This document shows positions 1 to 10,233 of a stretch of 64,000 bases of DNA, in pieces. A program made the translations under genes and the position numbers. The stretch covers positions 124,001 to 188,000 of the forward strand of contig CAJQUW010003408.1 in assembly GCA_907163375.1 (NCBI GenBank). The letters run 5' to 3'. The notes beneath the pieces were generated by a model. It made no database searches and was not told the DNA's origin. It saw only the letters and a list, made by a program, of their open reading frames with translations. The stretch comes from Prostheceraeus crozeri. Lineage: Eukaryota > Platyhelminthes > Polycladida > Euryleptidae. Numbering within the stretch: position 1 is the first letter of the stretch; the number at the start of each line of letters is the position of its first letter.

Positions 1-3000
1 ACGTGTCCCACTCCTACCTCCTCCTCGAACATCGGTGTTGCCGGAGATTAATTCATTAGATGGTAAGTAACCGTGATTGGGAAATAGGAGGCTAAGACTT
101 CAAACTAAGATTTCAAACTTGAAGCATGTTACTAATCCCTTTTTCTTTTTCTCAACAGATCTGGCGACGGTCCAACCACCCACGACAACAGCAGGTAGGA
201 AGCGTCCCTCACCACCCGTCGGCTTTTCCTGTTCTTCGTGTCAGAAGACCTTTCCCACAGAGTTTGTTCTCTCTTCGCACACACTCTGTCACACGCATCC
301 CACTGAGCTTTACTCTGAAAACAACATCACTCTAAGGCTGATCAAGTTCTCCCTTGAGTGGCTCGTTCGTGACTATGAGATGGAAAGCTCTGAACCTATA
401 TAGGATATTCATCCATTCCTGTCAAATAGTGGAAGTTTAATTCATCAAATTTTGACGAGCTTTTTGCTCAAAGGTAAGTTTTATCTCACTGCTCGTTTCA
501 ATAAAGTAGACAGCAGTATGGGAGAAGTAGAGTCCACTGTGATGATTAGGATTGCCTCCTGTGCTGCTGATCTCATAGGTGATGTGAACGGGTGGATAGA
601 GAGACATGCGACCTATCTCGTCAACAACTTAAATAAATTTGATGAAGAGACAGCGGTCTGGTCTTTGATGGGATAGAGAAAGTAGACATGAAAATTAATC
701 TCTTAGAAAATTTGCAAGGGAGTGGTTGTTTCACCCTCCCCAAAGCACTGGCTGACAAAAAGGCTGTCATCAACGTAGATTGTCAGTCCCAGTGTTTCAA
801 GTATGCCGTCCTCTCCATTTTTCACTAGAATGATATAGGTATAAATCGTGAACGAATCACTAAATATCGTGAATGGGAGGATGAACTTAAGTTTGACGGG
901 CTAGATGTCAGCACATTAGATTTTAAGAACATCGCCCAATTTGAGAAACTCAATAAAATTAAGATAGTCGTCCATCTCTGGGAAAAAGGTCTGAAGGGCG
1001 TTAGGTATAACAACCGCCAAAGTAACTTCGACCGGGTTGTCAATCTCCTCCTAGTCTATAGCGACAACCACCCAGAATGGCATTATTGTGGCATTCCTAA
1101 AATTTCTAGATTGTATCGCCACTAACAAAGTTATGATGACAAACATTATTACTGTGATCGCTGCACACGACGCTTTAGGTCAAAACCATTTTTTGAACAG
1201 CATTACGAGTGATGCTCTCGGGGTAAGCTTCAAATGGAAGTCATGCCCAAAGATAAATTTTATAGGTATGAGGAAAACGGCAATGAGCTCAGTCCAATAT
1301 GTACCATCTATGCGGACATTGAATGTCACATTGAACAAGAAGACCTAGTTCATGAGCCAGCACCCATTGCCTGTTATGAAGTATGTCATCCATATTATAG
1401 GAATCAAAATAAAATGCATGTGTTGCAAGGCGAGGAGTGCGTTGAAGACTTCCTCAACTTTTTAGATAGGAAAGCCCGTTTTCATCAACGCTATGAAACG
1501 GAGCTGACTAGGAAACTCGTGTGTTTCACAGAAGCTGATAAAATCAAATTTGATAGGACCACGGAATGTCCCCGCTGCTGTTCATCCTTTGATGATCAGC
1601 AACATAAGAAAGTGAGGGACCATTGCCATCTCAGTGGTAAATGTAGGTCTGCCTTGTGTATTAAATGTAATATGAAACTTAGGCTCAAAAGGCGAACGCT
1701 CCCCGTCAACTTTCATAACTTTAAATGTTATGATGCTCACGTCATCCTCCGCCATGGATTCGATAAAATGAAATCCTGGTCATCCAAAGTGATTGCACAA
1801 AGTAAGGAAAAATTTATGTGCATCACTGTTAAAGTTCAAGTAGATAAGACGACGGAGGGGAAACCTGTCTTCTATGACATTAAGTTTATAGACAGTTTTC
1901 AATTTATGTCTTCTTCCTTAGCCGCATTGGCTAGTAATTTAGAAACACTTCCCCTCACTCAACATTTAAAGAAAGACTATCCCAACATAAGTGAAAGTCT
2001 CATGCGGTGGAAAGGGCTGTTTCCTTATAGTTATTTTAGCTCAATGGACACATTGAAAGAAACATCCCTTCCATCCATTGATAAATTTAAGAACGATTTG
2101 ACGGGTGAGGACTGTTCGCCTGATGACTATAGGTATGCAGAGCAAGCATGGTTAGAATTTAGGTGTCACACTTTTGGTGACTACATGCTTGCCTACCTAA
2201 AATTAGACGTCTATCTGTTGACTGACGTCTTTGAAACTTTTAAGAAAGTCACGCTAGAACATGACGCTTTAGACCCCGTCCATTTTGTAAGTTTGCCGGG
2301 TCTATCCCATCAGTCAGCCTTCAAGATGACGAAGGAGAGAATACATTTACTGCAAGATGCAGAAATGTATGCATTATTTGAACGTGGTATTGGGGGTGGG
2401 TTTACTTTTGTCAACAAGCATGTTATAAACAGCGCCGAAGACATAGGATCGACTACGCATTTAATGTACATAGACCAAAATAATTTATATGAGAGTGCAT
2501 TATCCAAGCCTTTGCCACAGTCTGACTTTGAATGGGTAGAACCCCATGAGATTGAGCACTTTTCCAATCCTACACACGTCATGGCGCTGGAAGAAGAGGC
2601 CGACATAGGTTACTTATTTGAAGTCGAGCTCATCTATCCAGAATGTATTAAGAATAAGACAGTTGATTTTCCTCTCGCACCTGAATCTGGCATAGTCAGT
2701 ACAGATATGTTCTCTCCCTTAATTGAGGAACACAATAGGAAGTATGAGAAGGAAAATGACTTAAAATATAAACCCACGAGAAAGTTGTTGCTCACTTAGT
2801 ATAATAAGCAGCACTACATTGTTCACTACTCCATCCTCAAATTCTATCTAAGTATGGGGATGCAACTCGATGAAGTCCATCGCGCTATCCAATTTAGACA
2901 GAAAGCTTTTTTAAAGCTCTACATAGAATTTAATAGTAAGAAATGGGCTGAATCTGAAAATCCTTTTCAAAAGGACTTTTTTAAATTGAATAACCATGCC

Positions 3001-3816
3001 CTCTTCGGCAAAACCATGGAGGATGTAAGAAAACGCATGGACCATCGTTTAGTAACAGATCCTGAGGCGGTCAGAAAATTGTGTCGCTCACCCCTCTTTT
3101 GCCATCACGATGTTATTTCCGAAGACCTGGCCGGCATTAAAGTGCTAAAATCAAAAGTAGAACTTTGCAAGCCCATTCATGTAGGACAAGCTGTCTTGGA
3201 TCACTCCAAGTTAGAAATGTATCAGTTATTTTATCAAACTTTTAAGACGTGTCCACTTCTCCAACGTGTGGAATTAGTAGGAGGTGATACAGACAGCTTC
3301 TTCCTTGCACTGACAACTACGAGCCAAGTCAAGCAGGAAGATATTTTAAACTATTTGACACCCAAGTTTGATAGTTCCAACTATCCCACCGACCATCCGC
3401 TTTACTCAATATCAAATAAAGCAAAGCTTGGCTGCTTTAAGGATGAATACGGCGGCAAAGAGATAAAGGAGATGATCTTGCTTCGCCCCAAGATGTACTC
3501 CATGAAGCCAAAATCCTCAGAGCTTTCTATAAAACGAGTGAAAGGCATATCAAAATCAATAGTAAGAAAAATGACACATCAAGATTATAGGGATGCTGTC
3601 AATTCACTCAAAATTAAAAAGGTACAAATGACCATCATAAAACCTCAGTTACATCAAGTCACGACATCGAAATTTAGGAAACGAGGCCTCTCCGCTTGGG
3701 AAGACAAGCGATGCTGGATGAGTCCTAACCACTCATTACCGTACGGCCATCCAGACACTCATCTACCTCCACCCAAGAGACAGAAACTTTCTCCTCCTCC
3801 GTCCGACGATGTGTGA
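1..3816 (+). pseudogene. family B DNA polymerase of Polinton copy A (fossil, 5' part outside window)
   Basis: This is a protein-primed-type family B DNA polymerase, which in Polintons copies the element from its ends. A canonical intron lies at about 63-158 (GTAAGT donor, CTCAACAG acceptor) and is shared with copy B. Visible parts in order are a C2H2 finger (FSCSSCQKTF, about 225-300), the exonuclease motif YADIEC (about 1310), and an endonuclease VII-like zinc region (CPRCCSSF...CNMKL, about 1570-1680). These are followed by HNFKCYDAHVI (about 1715), YLKLDVYLL (about 2200), polymerase motif A YIDQNNLY (about 2470), motif B NNHALFGKT (about 2990) and motif C GDTDSF (about 3285). The tail SAWEDKRCW resembles Polinton polymerase C-termini. 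The gene is broken about five times and converges on the TBP-like gene. Confidence 0.85.
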
Positions 3817-4775
3817 TGATGTATGCTTCCTCTCTGTTGTGGTTGATGTTTTCTTTTTCTCTCAATGGCGTTTTCTATGGGATGTTGTAAGTGAGTGCCT
3901 TGTAACATGCGTCCATATCCTGATCAGAATATATCATCGATGGTGTATCCAAAGTTTTTCCTGACTTTGTTTTGTCCCTGTACAGTTTCCTTCAATGACT
4001 TTGTTTTCTCCGGTGATGTGTGCCATAAAAACTTTGTTTTCTGCTATGAAACAGTATTGCCTATCTGTGGTGCTATGAAAATCAGTTGTGATGATGAATA
4101 ACATATCATGTACATATTGTGTTGCTTTCCTTTCACATAAAGTTGGGTTTCAAATAGGTGGGACTGACTTGGTAATAATGTCATAAGTATGTCACTGTTT
4201 GCAAGATAGATGAAATATAAAATGAAGTTAGAATCATTTCTGAGTTTGTAAGATAGGTAAGTTTATGTTTGTAAAGTTTGAAATAAAGTTAGAATCATTT
4301 CAGAGTTTGTAAAGTTAGAAGTAAAGTTGTTGCTTGTGAAGTTTGAAATAATGTTAGAATCATTTCACTGTTTAAAGCTAGAAAGAAAGTTAACAATCTC
4401 AAGCTTCTAATAAAGTTTCCAACGAATGCAACATCATGGCAATTTCTTCGGCTTAGGAAAAATCATGCACTTTGCTGACTCATGTCTATAGATAGCCCTG
4501 ACTCATGAAGTGGTAAAGCGCCATTCAATTTGATAAGAATCTAATCAGTCTTGTTCAACCTTTTCACCGACAAGTGTGTGGGCGTGTCATTCAACATCGA
4601 TGGCGCCTCACGTCAGACAGCGTGACCTTTTCACCGACAAGTGTGTGGACATCATTTCATGTCTATAAATAGCGCTGACTCATCATAAAGCGAAGAACCT
4701 TGTTGATGACCTTTTCACCGACAAGTGTGTGGGCGAGAATTCATTGCGATAACTCATTCAAAACACAACATGTGA
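3817..4775. repeat. convergent intergenic repeat region of copy A
   Basis: This gene-free stretch lies between the polymerase 3' end and the 3' end of the TBP-like gene. About 4150-4400 holds degenerate AT-rich repeats built from words such as gttagaatcattt and aagatagatgaaat. At 4561, 4625 and 4709 a motif close to accttttcaccgacaag is repeated, followed by gtgtgtgg. The same arrangement occurs, inverted, in copy B (38521-39390). A role in 3'-end formation or replication is possible, but the sequence does not show which. Confidence 0.6.
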
Positions 4776-5288
4776 TTAACACGATTCTATTAACTGTGAC
4801 TCATACAGATAACGCATTAAAGATTTAACAATGTCAGCTACTTTACTGATATCACGTAAACCGGTCATGATACAATGTCCATTGTGAAACACTGCAATAT
4901 GTACAGGATGCCACTTCCGAATCAGAGCATCAGGAAAGAGTTCAGTTTTACAAAATATACAATGATTACTGGTTTTAATGTTTGCCAGATTCATTAACAT
5001 CTTCAATTGAACAGACACTACTATATTCTTCAATGTTAGGGGACTGAGGCGTAGATGAGGCATGAGTGTTCGCATTTTCTTGACGACTTCGTAGCACATG
5101 GACTGCATCACGAAATGAGAAAGGTTTCCTAGGACTTGGATTTTGCCGCAGCGAAAGATTTGAAGATTTCGACCGTTGCTCATGCGAATGACCAACATTT
5201 GTGGACAACCGCGATGATACACTGAATCGGGAAGATGGGTATGCAACTGTTCTAAATCGATGTCTCTTCTGAGATTCATTTCGCGCAT
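4776..5288 (-). CDS. TATA-binding-protein-like protein, copy A
   Basis: This 170-aa ORF is open from its ATG to its stop and is the counterpart of 37966-38478 in copy B, differing at about ten residues. It shows the two-fold repeat of a TBP saddle. Repeat 1 (about residues 5-78) contains LVIRMSNGRNLQIF and CGKIQVLG. Repeat 2 (about 88-165) contains KNIVVSVQ, TELFP, VFHNGHCIMTG and a C-terminal helix. The ELFP and IF phenylalanines fall where TBP inserts phenylalanines into DNA. A TATAAAAG box lies about 65 bp upstream on the same strand (5351-5358). The ORF overlaps the 188-aa ORF in another frame over about 314 bp. The fold assignment is from pattern recognition; function is inferred. Confidence 0.72.
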   Translation of the reverse strand: MREMNLRRDIDLEQLHTHLPDSVYHRGCPQMLVIRMSNGRNLQIFRCGKIQVLGNLSHFVMQSMCYEVVKKMRTLMPHLRLSPLTLKNIVVSVQLKMLMNLANIKTSNHCIFCKTELFPDALIRKWHPVHIAVFHNGHCIMTGLRDISKVADIVKSLMRYLYESQLIESC

Positions 5289-5541
5289 GGCGTTGATGAT
5301 GCGGATGGGGGGTATGACTCACAAATGACATGAGGGTTGAGTGAACTTCCCTTTTATACTTTTCCCATGAGGGTTTTGGAATCACAATGTAGCAGTGATC
5401 ACTATGTAGAATCATCTCATGAATGCGAATAAATACAATGCCGTCTCCTACGTTAATGACACGGCAAGACTTGGATAGGATTCCGCGATGCAACCTTCGT
5501 AGTTGAAAGCGTTCTAGAGTTATCTGAAGTTGACGTTTCAT
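4975..5541 (-). CDS. 188-aa element protein overlapping the TBP-like ORF, copy A
   Basis: I do not recognise this protein. It is open from the ATG and is the same length as its copy B counterpart (37713-38279). The N-terminal 75 residues look folded (GDGIVFIRI, HSDHCYIVIP). The remaining half is low in complexity, rich in Ser, Arg and His, and ends in an acidic tail. That second half is the part overlapping the TBP-like gene in another frame, so either frame may constrain the other. Retention of both frames in both copies argues that both are coding, but the low-complexity half could also be an open shadow of the TBP-like gene. Confidence 0.5.
   Translation of the reverse strand: MKRQLQITLERFQLRRLHRGILSKSCRVINVGDGIVFIRIHEMILHSDHCYIVIPKPSWEKYKREVHSTLMSFVSHTPHPHHQRHARNESQKRHRFRTVAYPSSRFSVSSRLSTNVGHSHEQRSKSSNLSLRQNPSPRKPFSFRDAVHVLRSRQENANTHASSTPQSPNIEEYSSVCSIEDVNESGKH
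5351..5358 (-). promoter_or_regulatory. TATA box upstream of TBP-like gene, copy A
   Basis: TATAAAAG on the minus strand, inside the 188-aa ORF and about 65 bp upstream of the ATG of the TBP-like ORF. It is identical in sequence and position to the box at 37896-37903 in copy B. Confidence 0.5.
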
Positions 5542-5758
5542 ATCATGAAATGTAACACACTGACTTTTTCATGATACATAGAGGCATGCTGATAATTTCC
5601 ACATGATTTAAACATGAGTGATGAATGGTATGCCTAAGAAAGAAGGAGAGTGGTGTTCATGTGTGGCATGGTGAGTGTACATTTTCTTTCTTGATACGGT
5701 GGCCGTTAGGCCGTGGTCTCATAAAGACCGATGGTGCGTTCTCAGTGTGTGGAGAGTG
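5542..5758. other. short intergenic spacer of copy A
   Basis: No ORF is seen here. It contains the inverted motif ggtggccgttaggccgtgg followed by tctcataaagaccgatgg, conserved in copy B near 37520-37560, where it forms a short imperfect hairpin downstream of the 188/211-aa gene stop. It may be a 3'-end element. Confidence 0.35.
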
Positions 5759-6325
5759 TTACTGTAGTTGATCATCATCAACATGGACATCATTTTTGAA
5801 GGTCATGGAGACAAGATAGGGATTCAAAGTAAGCAACCTTCCGTCCCTGCGCGGACCCATGTAGATGGTTTGAATTTTAACTTCAAATGAATAGAATCCT
5901 TTTCCCAAAATGGGGAGAGGTTTGCAATTGAGTAAGTCCAATTCGTTGCCCTCCTTTTCATGGATGATGAGACAGTGTCTATCTATATGAACATACATGC
6001 ATCTTCTTTCCATGATGGGAACTTGTGACCGCTTCCCATTGTGTCGAACAATTTCTTTGGGAATGGTGAGATTTTCTTTCAGGAATGTTTCAAGAGTATT
6101 GAATTGTAACCGTGTCCAATAGTCTAACGGTACACATACAGCGAGTCTATACTGTGGTGGGATAACCTTTAGATGATCCATCCGATGACTTGGAGTTTTT
6201 ATGGTAACGACTTTTCCGTGATGAGTTATCTTTTGATTGAAAGCATTTTTACCCGATGCTAAAGTAAGGGAGTTCAGTGTACCCAGTGCGAGAGCAGAGG
6301 AGTTGATGGCTTCGAGCAACTGCAT
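5759..6325 (-). CDS. about 188-aa element protein (paralog of the 242-aa protein), copy A
   Basis: This is the counterpart of 36929-37495 in copy B. The start was chosen at the first ATG downstream of the expected transcription start: the TATA box (minus strand, 6371-6377) lies only about 20 bp before two earlier in-frame ATGs. An N-terminal Ala/Leu/Ser-rich stretch (MQLLEAINSSALALG) precedes a region with predicted beta-strand character. The segment LGKGFYSFEVKIQTIYMGP matches LGVGFYSFHIEVPAVYVGP in the 242-aa protein, so the two are paralogs. A structural (capsid-type) role is only a guess. The ORF is open. Confidence 0.55.
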   Translation of the reverse strand: MQLLEAINSSALALGTLNSLTLASGKNAFNQKITHHGKVVTIKTPSHRMDHLKVIPPQYRLAVCVPLDYWTRLQFNTLETFLKENLTIPKEIVRHNGKRSQVPIMERRCMYVHIDRHCLIIHEKEGNELDLLNCKPLPILGKGFYSFEVKIQTIYMGPRRDGRLLTLNPYLVSMTFKNDVHVDDDQLQ

Positions 6326-6370
6326 GGTTAGCGCAAGGACGGAAATGATTGCCATGAGCTCAGTCGTTCG

Positions 6371-6377
6371 TTTTATA
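6371..6377 (-). promoter_or_regulatory. TATA box, copy A
   Basis: TATAAAA on the minus strand upstream of the 188-aa paralog gene, conserved in copy B (36877-36883). Confidence 0.5.
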
Positions 6378-6719
6378 ACCCCACCTAGCTCCAATCACAT
6401 GCGTTTCCCTTTTCATGTTTTCCCTGTCTTTGTTACGTGACAAAGAGTTATCGCACGTGAACTTTTGACTGCGTGGATGGAAGCCTTCCCTATCTATATA
6501 CAAAGTCGTTCTAGTCCTCACAAAGACTTTAGTGACACGCCCCTTTTAGCGAACAAAGACCCATGAGTAGCAGAGCAGAATGACTCATGTTACTACACGC
6601 CCGTTTTACCGCACAGAGACCTATTCATCTCCCACACCAAGCAGAATGACTCATGTTTTTCTAGTGCCCACCCACACTGACAAGGGTTAATAAAACGAAT
6701 GATTCATTGAACTAGTTCT

Positions 6720-7062
6720 TATTTCATTTACACATGTTGACAATCAAACAAAGTCGTGGATGTAAACACACTGAGTTGAATCATGATATGTTTAACAACG
6801 TATGCATTTCCTTCCATCGTCTCTTCCATTTTCTCCATAATTTTGTTCATATGTCGTGCATAAAATTGATCACTAAGAGTAATTCATTCTGAGCAATAGG
6901 ATCCAAAACGAAGTGGTTTTCGCAAATCTTTTTACTCAATATAAGCAACGAGTCTACCCTTCACATCTTCAGTTTGTAAACTCTCTATCAATCTTTTGAA
7001 GAGAGGAAGGCTTTCAGTTGCCACTACTTTTATATCATTCATCTTAATGACACATGTGGTTA
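6720..7062 (-). pseudogene. member 2 of the FY-RHM family, copy A (fossil)
   Basis: This is the counterpart of 35961-36408 in copy B, recognised by nucleotide similarity along its whole length. It belongs to the same small protein family as 9310-9653. It is broken in this copy and no function is known. Confidence 0.45.
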
Positions 7063-7267
7063 CCTAAGGTACGATGCGTCATCATAAACGTTGTGACTAA
7101 AGATTTCATGTTGCTTCAATGACTTCCACTATGAATAATAACAGAAATAACAATCATGTTCCACTGTAAGTTTATTCAACACAATCAAAATTCACAAAGC
7201 AATCAGAGAGTAGTGAATGCAATTCATGAAAAGATCATCACTCATTCGCAGGGAGCAAAAACATGTT

Positions 7268-7837
7268 CTATTTACATGTACACCCATTCTGTTGACAATA
7301 ATATAGATACAGTTCATAAACGTCATAGAGACTACAATGCCAGCGTGAAGAGAGTTTTGCAATGTAGGTGGCTTTATTTCTAGTATTACAATCTGATGGC
7401 GGTCTGTAAAGGTGATGTCTCTCACCGAAACATACAGCCGTACCAAAAATAATTTCATCTTTAAACTTCTTTTGATCACAATGCATATGATAGTCTTGTC
7501 TTACACGATCTACCCAACATGGTAAATATAAATTATCAATGTGTAACTACAGTGTTGCTGCTTCTCGTTCAGAATCATTTTCTAATATTTTAACAATATG
7601 AAAACCTGACAGCCATCGTTTGAAATCACTTATCAAATACGTTTCATTTACAAATCCAAAATGAATCAAAATAGAAGGATCAAGTCCATGCACATGACGT
7701 CGTGACCATTCGTCTTTGTGTGGAGGACAGTAGGCAAATCTATGATACACACTAACAACCGTTTGATCGCTTTCCCTCATTGCAATAGCATTCAACTCCT
7801 GCATTGATTTCCCCTCACTGTCTATGAAGATGACAAC
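7268..7837 (-). pseudogene. DEDDh exonuclease-like protein, copy A (fossil)
   Basis: This is the counterpart of 35250-35813 in copy B and shares with it the residues typical of DEDDh 3'-5' exonucleases: an N-terminal D-x-E within a TDSEG-type motif, VHGLDPSIL, and a C-terminal H-x4-D in HCSLYDVYELYLY. It lies between the RING-like ORF and FY-RHM family member 2. It is broken once or so. Confidence 0.5.
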
Positions 7838-7878
7838 CTACAATATCAAAAAGACTTCATTACAAGATAATACATTGA

Positions 7879-8060
7879 GCAGGAACTTTACAAGGATGTC
7901 TGCCCTTTACTTAACAAAAGATACATACAACATGATTACAATGTTTAAATTGAATATAACGCACGAGACCGCGTTTCCACATTCACTACAAACTAACTGA
8001 TTAGAATACTTAAGATTTCTCTTTGGTGGTAGCACCATCTTTCTGTGATGCACGACGACG
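7879..8060 (-). pseudogene. RING-like zinc-finger protein, copy A (fossil)
   Basis: This is the counterpart of the 35047-35227 ORF. The first metal-binding pair LVCSECG and the later Cys/His residues are recognisable. It overlaps the 3' end of the 242-aa gene in another frame. It does not look whole in this copy. Confidence 0.4.
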
Positions 8061-8738
8061 TTTAGGTTTGGTGACAGGTTCTTGACACTCTTTGACACAA
8101 GAATCAATGACTTTCTCAATGTGATCAAGACCTGTTGACTCAGGTTGATGATCAATTTGAGCAATGCGCAAATTGAGAGAAATCAAATTACCGTCAGATT
8201 GATGAGGTCCCACATAAACAGCAGGCACCTCAATATGAAATGAATAAAAGCCTACACCTATCGTTGACAATTCTGTTTCAACTGACTGTTCAAATGTCAC
8301 TCCTGAAGTGACTTTACAATACTTGCATTGTAAAATGAAGCAGCGAGTGCCGCGATACAAAGGTTTATAATAAGAAGTTTTCTTTTCTGGCCACAACTGC
8401 AATAGTTCACTGGGAATAAGAGCCTCTTGCCTCACAACGTCTTCTAAAATGTCAAGCTGCTGACGCAACCAATTATCAATAGGTATACTCAGGTTTTGAC
8501 CGCAACGATTTACTTACGTATCCACTTTTGGTAAGTATACCGCCGGCGTTTGAAGATAGAGTCGAACACCATTGTAGCGCACTTGTTGTTTGTAGGTAGG
8601 ATAGCCGTGAATTACCTCTTCAATTTTTGGATTCCCCAGCTCGAGATGATGAGGATTGAGCGATGCACCAGTAGGAGCAGGATTCATGGCCATGGTAGTC
8701 TGTAACGAAAGAATACCTCTAAGTACATTCATGATCAT
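8010..8738 (-). pseudogene. 242-aa element protein, copy A (fossil)
   Basis: This is the counterpart of 34348-35076 in copy B with about 95% identical residues by eye. It includes IPIDNWLRQQL, the LGVGFYSFHIEVPAVYVGP segment shared with the shorter paralog, and a basic C-terminal tail (KPKRRRASQ) suggestive of nucleic-acid binding or nuclear import. It is broken once or so in this copy. Function unknown. Confidence 0.5.
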
Positions 8739-8816
8739 CAGAGAAAAGAAAATTGTTAGCTTAGCAGTGACATATGAGGTGGCCCTTAAGAGGACCTTTT
8801 GGAGTGTTCACAGGAT

Positions 8817-9035
8817 TTAAAGTTTATCACCAAAGTCTAACTCTTCGTCATCGTCCAGTAAATTAAATGTCTTGGGCTTAGGACCCAAATTAAGTTTCAA
8901 TTCCTTAAATGACTTGAAGGTAAAGCGTCTAGGTGGTGGCGATGGTTCTACGAAATAGGCTTGTACAATCATCGGCCACACACTCTCCTGCGCCTCTCTT
9001 CTAAAATGTTGGTAAGGTTTATGCCACACAGTCAT
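8817..9035 (-). CDS. small acidic-tailed element protein, copy A
   Basis: This short ORF starts MTVWHKPYQHF and ends in an acidic tail rich in Asp and Glu (DDDEELDFGDKL). The start was chosen because a GTGAGT splice-donor-like sequence and a TATA box (9164-9171) lie upstream, implying a non-coding leader rather than the longer reading frame. It is conserved in copy B (34045-34269). I do not recognise it. Polycation-binding or chaperone-like roles are possible for such tails, but this is speculation. Confidence 0.45.
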   Translation of the reverse strand: MTVWHKPYQHFRREAQESVWPMIVQAYFVEPSPPPRRFTFKSFKELKLNLGPKPKTFNLLDDDEELDFGDKL

Positions 9036-9163
9036 GACACTCACTTGTAAAATTTGGAAACAGGATTGAATCGGACAAAATTGAGACGGAGAATGGCTTG
9101 TGCAAGTCACACACGCTTTTCAAGTCAAGAGAATGAAATGAAGAGATAATGGGGAGATGACTG

Positions 9164-9171
9164 CTTTTATA
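9164..9171 (-). promoter_or_regulatory. TATA box, copy A
   Basis: TATAAAAG on the minus strand, matching the box at 33910-33917 in copy B, upstream of the small acidic-tailed gene. Confidence 0.5.
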
Positions 9172-9309
9172 GGTTCCTGCGAATCCACACTTGACACTAT
9201 GAGAGCCAATCAGAGTACTCCGTTTCTCCCCTGACTTCGTTGTGGCAGGGAAAAGGAGGCACGCGGACGACTGACTCATGATTGCTTTTCTCAATTCTTG
9301 TAGTCAAAT

Positions 9310-9653
9310 CTAGTTTAGCACATTGAGTTGAATATGAATGTGTTTTATACGACACAAGAGCAAGTTGGATCCATGCTCATGAAATGAATCTAGTCGAGAT
9401 GCAATTTTCGCCATGTGTCGCTGATAGAAATCTTTAGGATCATGCAACGTCTCTGCAGAATATGATGCAAAATGAAACACTACACGTTCGCCCGCATGTT
9501 CTTCAGTCAGCTTCTCAAATTCGATCTCTGCAACTAATCGTCCTTTCACATCTTTATTCATCAAACTATCCATGAGCTGTTGGAAAACGGAGTAACCTTT
9601 AGCGATAGCAAATTCCAAGTCTGACTTTTCATGATGAAATGAGATGATGTAGT
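9310..9653 (-). CDS. member 1 of the FY-RHM family, copy A
   Basis: This is a small soluble protein, identical over its conserved body to 33418-33771 in copy B. Conserved marks are DVKGRLVAEIEF, VVFHFASYS and FYQRHMAKIASRL. It has no signal peptide or membrane segment. The 5' end is cut off by the hAT inserted at 9654. Family unknown; three paralogs occur in copy B. Confidence 0.5.
9646..9653. repeat. hAT target-site duplication, left (GATGTAGT)
   Basis: Eight bases repeated exactly at 14836-14843, as expected for a hAT insertion. Confidence 0.9.
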
Positions 9654-10233
9654 CATTGGCGGACGCAGAAATTTCTGGTAGGGGGGGATGATTGGTGTTC
9701 TAATCAAGCAGTCAAACAGGTGCCTCGATGCTCTAGTTGAATAAATCCGTGGATTCAAATTCAGGCACGGCATTATGCTTTACAATTCAACATTCATAAG
9801 TTACATCTTCTTTTCAAACAAGCTCATTAGTTGACAACAATTTGTTGTAGCATTGATATTCTTTGGTTATCAGCAATCATTTCAGCCTATTTTCCTAGAA
9901 TCATTGAGAAATCTTATTAAAGCAAGAAATTTGATTGCAATATTCATGGGGCCTAAGGCTAAATTTGTAATTGTGTAGTCTTTATAGATCCATTCCTTTA
10001 AAATGCAATATAAGTTAGTGATAACGCAATAATGTTTTCATATGACGATTACTTGTGGCTTATTAAAGCAGCTATGGCTTACATGTATATGCATACTATG
10101 ATCTAAACGATTATGGCCAAAACGATTGAATTCTATTTGATAAATGATCATCGTTTTATTTATAAAATGATTCATTTTAGATTGCCAAAAATCCGTGTAC
10201 ATGTAGTTGCATTTTGAAATCAAAACAGGGAAT